Part shown: positions 61,268 to 64,000 of the stretch, piece by piece
Numbering within the stretch: the first letter of the stretch is position 1
How the letters are laid out: every line of letters starts with the position of its first letter
NCBI GenBank assembly: GCA_944392835.1
Contig: CALXYB010000001.1
Location: 220,563 to 284,562, forward strand
DNA from: an uncultured Alphaproteobacteria bacterium
GTDB lineage: Bacteria; Pseudomonadota; Alphaproteobacteria; RF32; CAG-239
Length of the DNA: 64,000 nt
Direction: 5' to 3'
Program-made: the position numbers and the translations under genes
Notes under the pieces: model-generated
Database searches by the model: none
Told to the model about the DNA's origin: nothing
Seen by the model: only the letters and a program-made list of their open reading frames with translations

Positions 61268-61371
61268 CAACCCTACTCCCAATATTTTTTAAACTATTAT
61301 GGTTGACGAGAAGCCGGAAGTCTAATATTGTTTTCTTATAAAGCCATAAATATTTTTTATAGTGAGGCAAA

Positions 61372-62268
61372 ATGGAGCTAACCCAATTATTACAATTCAA
61401 GACCATTGCCGAATGCAAAACCATGACCTTGGCGGCAGAGCGTTTGCACATCTCCCAACCTGCTTTAAGTATGAGCTTAAAAAAGCTGGAAGATGAACTT
61501 GGCACCCCTCTGTTTGAGCGCAAAAAAAACAACATCAGCCTAAACAAATCCGGCGAGCTCGCCTTCACTTATGCCTGCGCCATCTTAGGTCAAGCCGAAG
61601 AAATGAAAAACGCTTTCCGCCAATATGCCAAAGAAAACAACCACCTGAATTTAGGTTTTTGCGACCCCGGACCCATGCGTTTTTCCGCACCGCTTTTACA
61701 AAAAAGCAACCATAATCTTTCCATTTCCTCAGAGCTTGTTGACGATGACAAAACCTTGCTAAACAGCTTATTAACAAAAAAGTTTGATGCCGTAATATCT
61801 CTTGAAAAATTAGAACATTCGGATGTTGAAAGTTTGCCCTTTGCCAAAGAACAACTAATGTTGTCTCTCCCCAAAGGCGACAAGCTATCCAACAAAACCA
61901 GCATCAATTTGCACGACTACCCCAACCGAGAATTCGCCGTTTACCGCGCTTTCGGGGCCTATGAACGAAAGATGCAAAACTTTATGGACTGGCTGGTATC
62001 TCTGCCCAATGTAACCGTATATACGGATTACTTCATCTTCCGACAAATGCTGGAACAAAAAAAAGTTCTGACCTTTACCACACGTTTGGTTCAACTTTAT
62101 CGAAATGACGGGGAGCGCATTATTATTCCTTTGGAGGATGACGGAATAAAAGTTACTTATTGGTTTTCCTACCTCAAAGAAAATAAAAAACTTATTAAAC
62201 CGGTTGTTTCTTGGATTGAAGAAAATTCATTGATGCTTTGGGGTACAGATAATCTTATCCATAAATAA
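61372..62268 (+). CDS. LysR-type transcriptional regulator
   Basis: A 298-aa regulator. N-terminal HTH ELTQLLQFKTIAECKTMTLA, then AERLHISQPALSMSLKKLED and TPLFERKKNNISLNKSG are a textbook LysR signature. The effector domain (90-298) is of the usual length. It lies divergently from the CMD-family gene (61267) and upstream of the second reductase, so both are candidate targets. GAGG upstream of the ATG. Confidence 0.93.
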   Translation: MELTQLLQFKTIAECKTMTLAAERLHISQPALSMSLKKLEDELGTPLFERKKNNISLNKSGELAFTYACAILGQAEEMKNAFRQYAKENNHLNLGFCDPGPMRFSAPLLQKSNHNLSISSELVDDDKTLLNSLLTKKFDAVISLEKLEHSDVESLPFAKEQLMLSLPKGDKLSNKTSINLHDYPNREFAVYRAFGAYERKMQNFMDWLVSLPNVTVYTDYFIFRQMLEQKKVLTFTTRLVQLYRNDGERIIIPLEDDGIKVTYWFSYLKENKKLIKPVVSWIEENSLMLWGTDNLIHK

Positions 62269-62320
62269 AAATTATAACTTCATAAAGAAAATATATTAGA
62301 AAATACTTCCAAACTGTGTG

Positions 62321-62326
62321 TATAAT
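62321..62326 (+). promoter_or_regulatory. TATAAT -10 box upstream of the second reductase
   Basis: Exact TATAAT, 32 bases before the ATG at 62358. No good -35 is visible at the usual spacing, which fits activator dependence (LysR gene upstream). Confidence 0.5.
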
Positions 62327-62357
62327 ATCCACAAAACAGATAGAAAGGATATCAAAT

Positions 62358-63494
62358 ATGACAGATTTTGAAATGGGAAGACGTAGCTTTTTAAAAACAG
62401 CCGTTGCTGCAGCTATTATTTCGGCTGTACCTGTAAGCATTAGAAAGGCTCAGGCATCAATATCAGCCAATAAAAACGGCTCAAGTTTTCTAACTAAAAA
62501 AAGAATCTTAGGTCAAGGTAAAGCCGCCATGGAAGTATCAGCATTAGGATTTGGTGTTATGGGAATGACCTATAATCGGAGCGAGCATCCGGATAAAAAA
62601 CAATGTATTAGATTATTACACGAAGCAGTAGACAAAGGTGTCACATTATTTGATACGGCAATTATTTATGGTCCACTAACAAATGAAGAATTGGCCGGAG
62701 AAGCTTTATCCCCATATAAAGACAAGATTAACATAACCACAAAATTTGGTCATGAAGTAATAAACGGCAAGGCCACTGGTCGCCAAGACAGCCGCCCGGA
62801 AACCATACGCCGGTATTGTGAAGAATCATTAAAAAGATTACGTCTTGAGGCTTTACCCATGTTCTATCAACATCGGTTTGATCGTAAGATACCAATAGAA
62901 GACGTTGCCGGCACGATTGGTGATTTAGTCCGAGAAGGAAAGGTGCTACGCTGGGGAATGTGTGAGGTAAGTCCCGTAACAATTCGTAAAGCTCATTCAG
63001 TTTATCCATTAACGGCCATTCAAAGCGAATATCATTTTATGCATCGCGATGTTGAAAATAATGGAGTACTGGAAACATGTCGCGAACTGGGTATCGGTTT
63101 TGTTCCCTATAGTCCACTAAACAGAGGATTTCTAGGCGGTAACATCAATGAATACACACAATTTGATACCAATAATGACAATCGTCAAACACTTCCTCGT
63201 TTTACACCTGAGGCGATTCGCCAGAATACAAAGATTGTTAATATTTTACAGAATTTTGGAAGAACAAGAGGAATAACTTCTTCACAAGTCGCTTTAGCAT
63301 GGTTGCTACAAAAAGCACCATGGATAGTGCCAATTCCCGGAACAACAAAATCTGCACATTTAGATGAAAATTTACATTCACTAGAAATTTCTTGTTCGCA
63401 GCAAGATTGGCAAGAATTAGAAAAATCTATTGCAGCGATTCCTATTATGGGAAACCGTTATAATGCAGAGCAACAACAGCAAGTAGGTTTATAA
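62358..63494 (+). CDS. Tat-exported aldo/keto reductase
   Basis: A protein of about 378 aa with a Tat signal (GRRSFLKTAVAAAIISAVPV, RR at residues 8-9) and an aldo/keto reductase barrel: LFDTAIIYG (Asp, Tyr), TTKFGHE (Lys) and FYQHRFD (His), then PYSPLNRGFLGG. No ferredoxin domain is present, unlike the reductase at 58644-59882. AAAGGAT ribosome site favours the ATG at 62358; an ORF extension to 62316 would spoil the signal. Exported forms of this family are unusual. Substrate unknown. Confidence 0.9.
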   Translation: MTDFEMGRRSFLKTAVAAAIISAVPVSIRKAQASISANKNGSSFLTKKRILGQGKAAMEVSALGFGVMGMTYNRSEHPDKKQCIRLLHEAVDKGVTLFDTAIIYGPLTNEELAGEALSPYKDKINITTKFGHEVINGKATGRQDSRPETIRRYCEESLKRLRLEALPMFYQHRFDRKIPIEDVAGTIGDLVREGKVLRWGMCEVSPVTIRKAHSVYPLTAIQSEYHFMHRDVENNGVLETCRELGIGFVPYSPLNRGFLGGNINEYTQFDTNNDNRQTLPRFTPEAIRQNTKIVNILQNFGRTRGITSSQVALAWLLQKAPWIVPIPGTTKSAHLDENLHSLEISCSQQDWQELEKSIAAIPIMGNRYNAEQQQQVGL

Positions 63495-63518
63495 GACATT
63501 TTAGGGATTAAATGAATA

Positions 63519-64000
63519 ATGAGGACAAGAACGAAAATGATATTAACAATTTTTATCTCAGCGATAATTTGTATTGGCTATTTAGGCTGTTACACTGTCA
63601 GAGAAATTGGTGCTTCACCCTCAACAGAAGAATTGAAAAAATACGAACATTTACCTTATTTCAAGCATGGCAAATTTCAAAGTCCGCAAAAAATGGTTTA
63701 TGACTTTGACAATGTCCGCAACGGTCCTGCGAGCTGGTTTCGTTTTATCAAAAGCTCACCTTTTGCACCCAAGAAACCGCTCCCGATGCAAAAACTTTCT
63801 AAAGAGAGTTTTCCCGAGCAAGCCGAAAATTTCGCTTTATATTGGCTCGGACATTCTATGGCTTTAATGGACTTTGGCGGCAAAAGAATCATCTTTGACC
63901 CTGTTTTTGACAACGCCGCACCTATAGCTTTTATGGTTCCGCGTTATGGTGCTGCACCGCTAAAACGCAAGGACTTACCCAAAATAGACTTTGTCATCAT
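63519..64000 (+). CDS. Metallo-beta-lactamase-fold hydrolase (partial, runs off the window)
   Basis: The first 160 codons of a protein beginning MRTRTKMILTIFISAIICIG, a signal or anchor segment. Then YWLGHSMALMDFGGKRIIFDP and PVF matches the start of the UlaG/RomA-like metallo-beta-lactamase superfamily (phospholipase-D-like or L-ascorbate-lactonase-like). The zinc motif HxHxDH would lie just beyond 64000. The ATG at 63519 or 63537 could be the start; the first is chosen for its basic N-terminus. Downstream partner of the reductase on the same strand. Confidence 0.8.
   Translation, partial: MRTRTKMILTIFISAIICIGYLGCYTVREIGASPSTEELKKYEHLPYFKHGKFQSPQKMVYDFDNVRNGPASWFRFIKSSPFAPKKPLPMQKLSKESFPEQAENFALYWLGHSMALMDFGGKRIIFDPVFDNAAPIAFMVPRYGAAPLKRKDLPKIDFVI

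Overview
The window looks like a chromosomal segment from a low-GC, Gram-negative alphaproteobacterium, probably a host-associated or gut-type lineage. The evidence is gene order: DUF3576-leuS-lptE-holA, rpmH-rnpA-yidD-yidC-engB, and tRNA-Tyr/tRNA-Gly/tuf followed by tRNA-Trp. There are also outer-membrane genes (lptE, an autotransporter) and many lipoprotein signals. No rRNA, CRISPR array or recognisable IS transposase was seen. The species cannot be named from the sequence alone.

Region 1 (1-8850) is an AT-rich accessory block ending at the 3' side of tRNA-Trp. It holds an autotransporter, a serine recombinase, a three-gene operon (43-aa ORF, small core-binding-like protein, DUF3768), a large cytosine-5 DNA methyltransferase with a long extra N-terminus, and a core-binding/HTH protein. 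Palindromes and repeated GTGACAT-type motifs lie between the genes. It resembles part of an integrated element.

Region 2 (8850-31660) is mostly housekeeping: tRNA-Trp, tuf, tRNA-Gly, tRNA-Tyr, an AmgK-MurU fusion for cell-wall recycling, a HAD phosphatase, rlmB, a GldA/GldFG-type ABC system whose second gene is a giant fusion, a CDF metal exporter, a proton-pumping pyrophosphatase, pirin, a phosphoesterase, a tandem ArsR-like regulator and a CPA2 antiporter. Region 3 (31660-51760) holds tRNA-Arg with a duplicated terminator, rpmB, dnaB, two YcgN-type Cys-cluster proteins, the rpmH-to-engB block, holA-lptE-leuS, rsmB and several membrane or lineage-specific genes.

Region 4 (51750-64000) is the most distinctive part. 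A tightly packed minus-strand run reads: Tat-exported ferredoxin-type aldo/keto reductase, membrane-anchored flavodoxin, larB, larC, larE, a Ni/Co-type permease, an FMN reductase, a NapH-NapG-like fusion, tatA, tatC. It joins nickel-pincer cofactor synthesis, probable nickel uptake, extracytoplasmic redox proteins and the Tat exporter in one likely transcription unit, yet no larA-type enzyme is in the window. Beside it lie a cyclophilin-like protein, a carboxymuconolactone-decarboxylase-family protein, a LysR regulator, a second Tat-exported aldo/keto reductase and a truncated metallo-beta-lactamase-fold protein.
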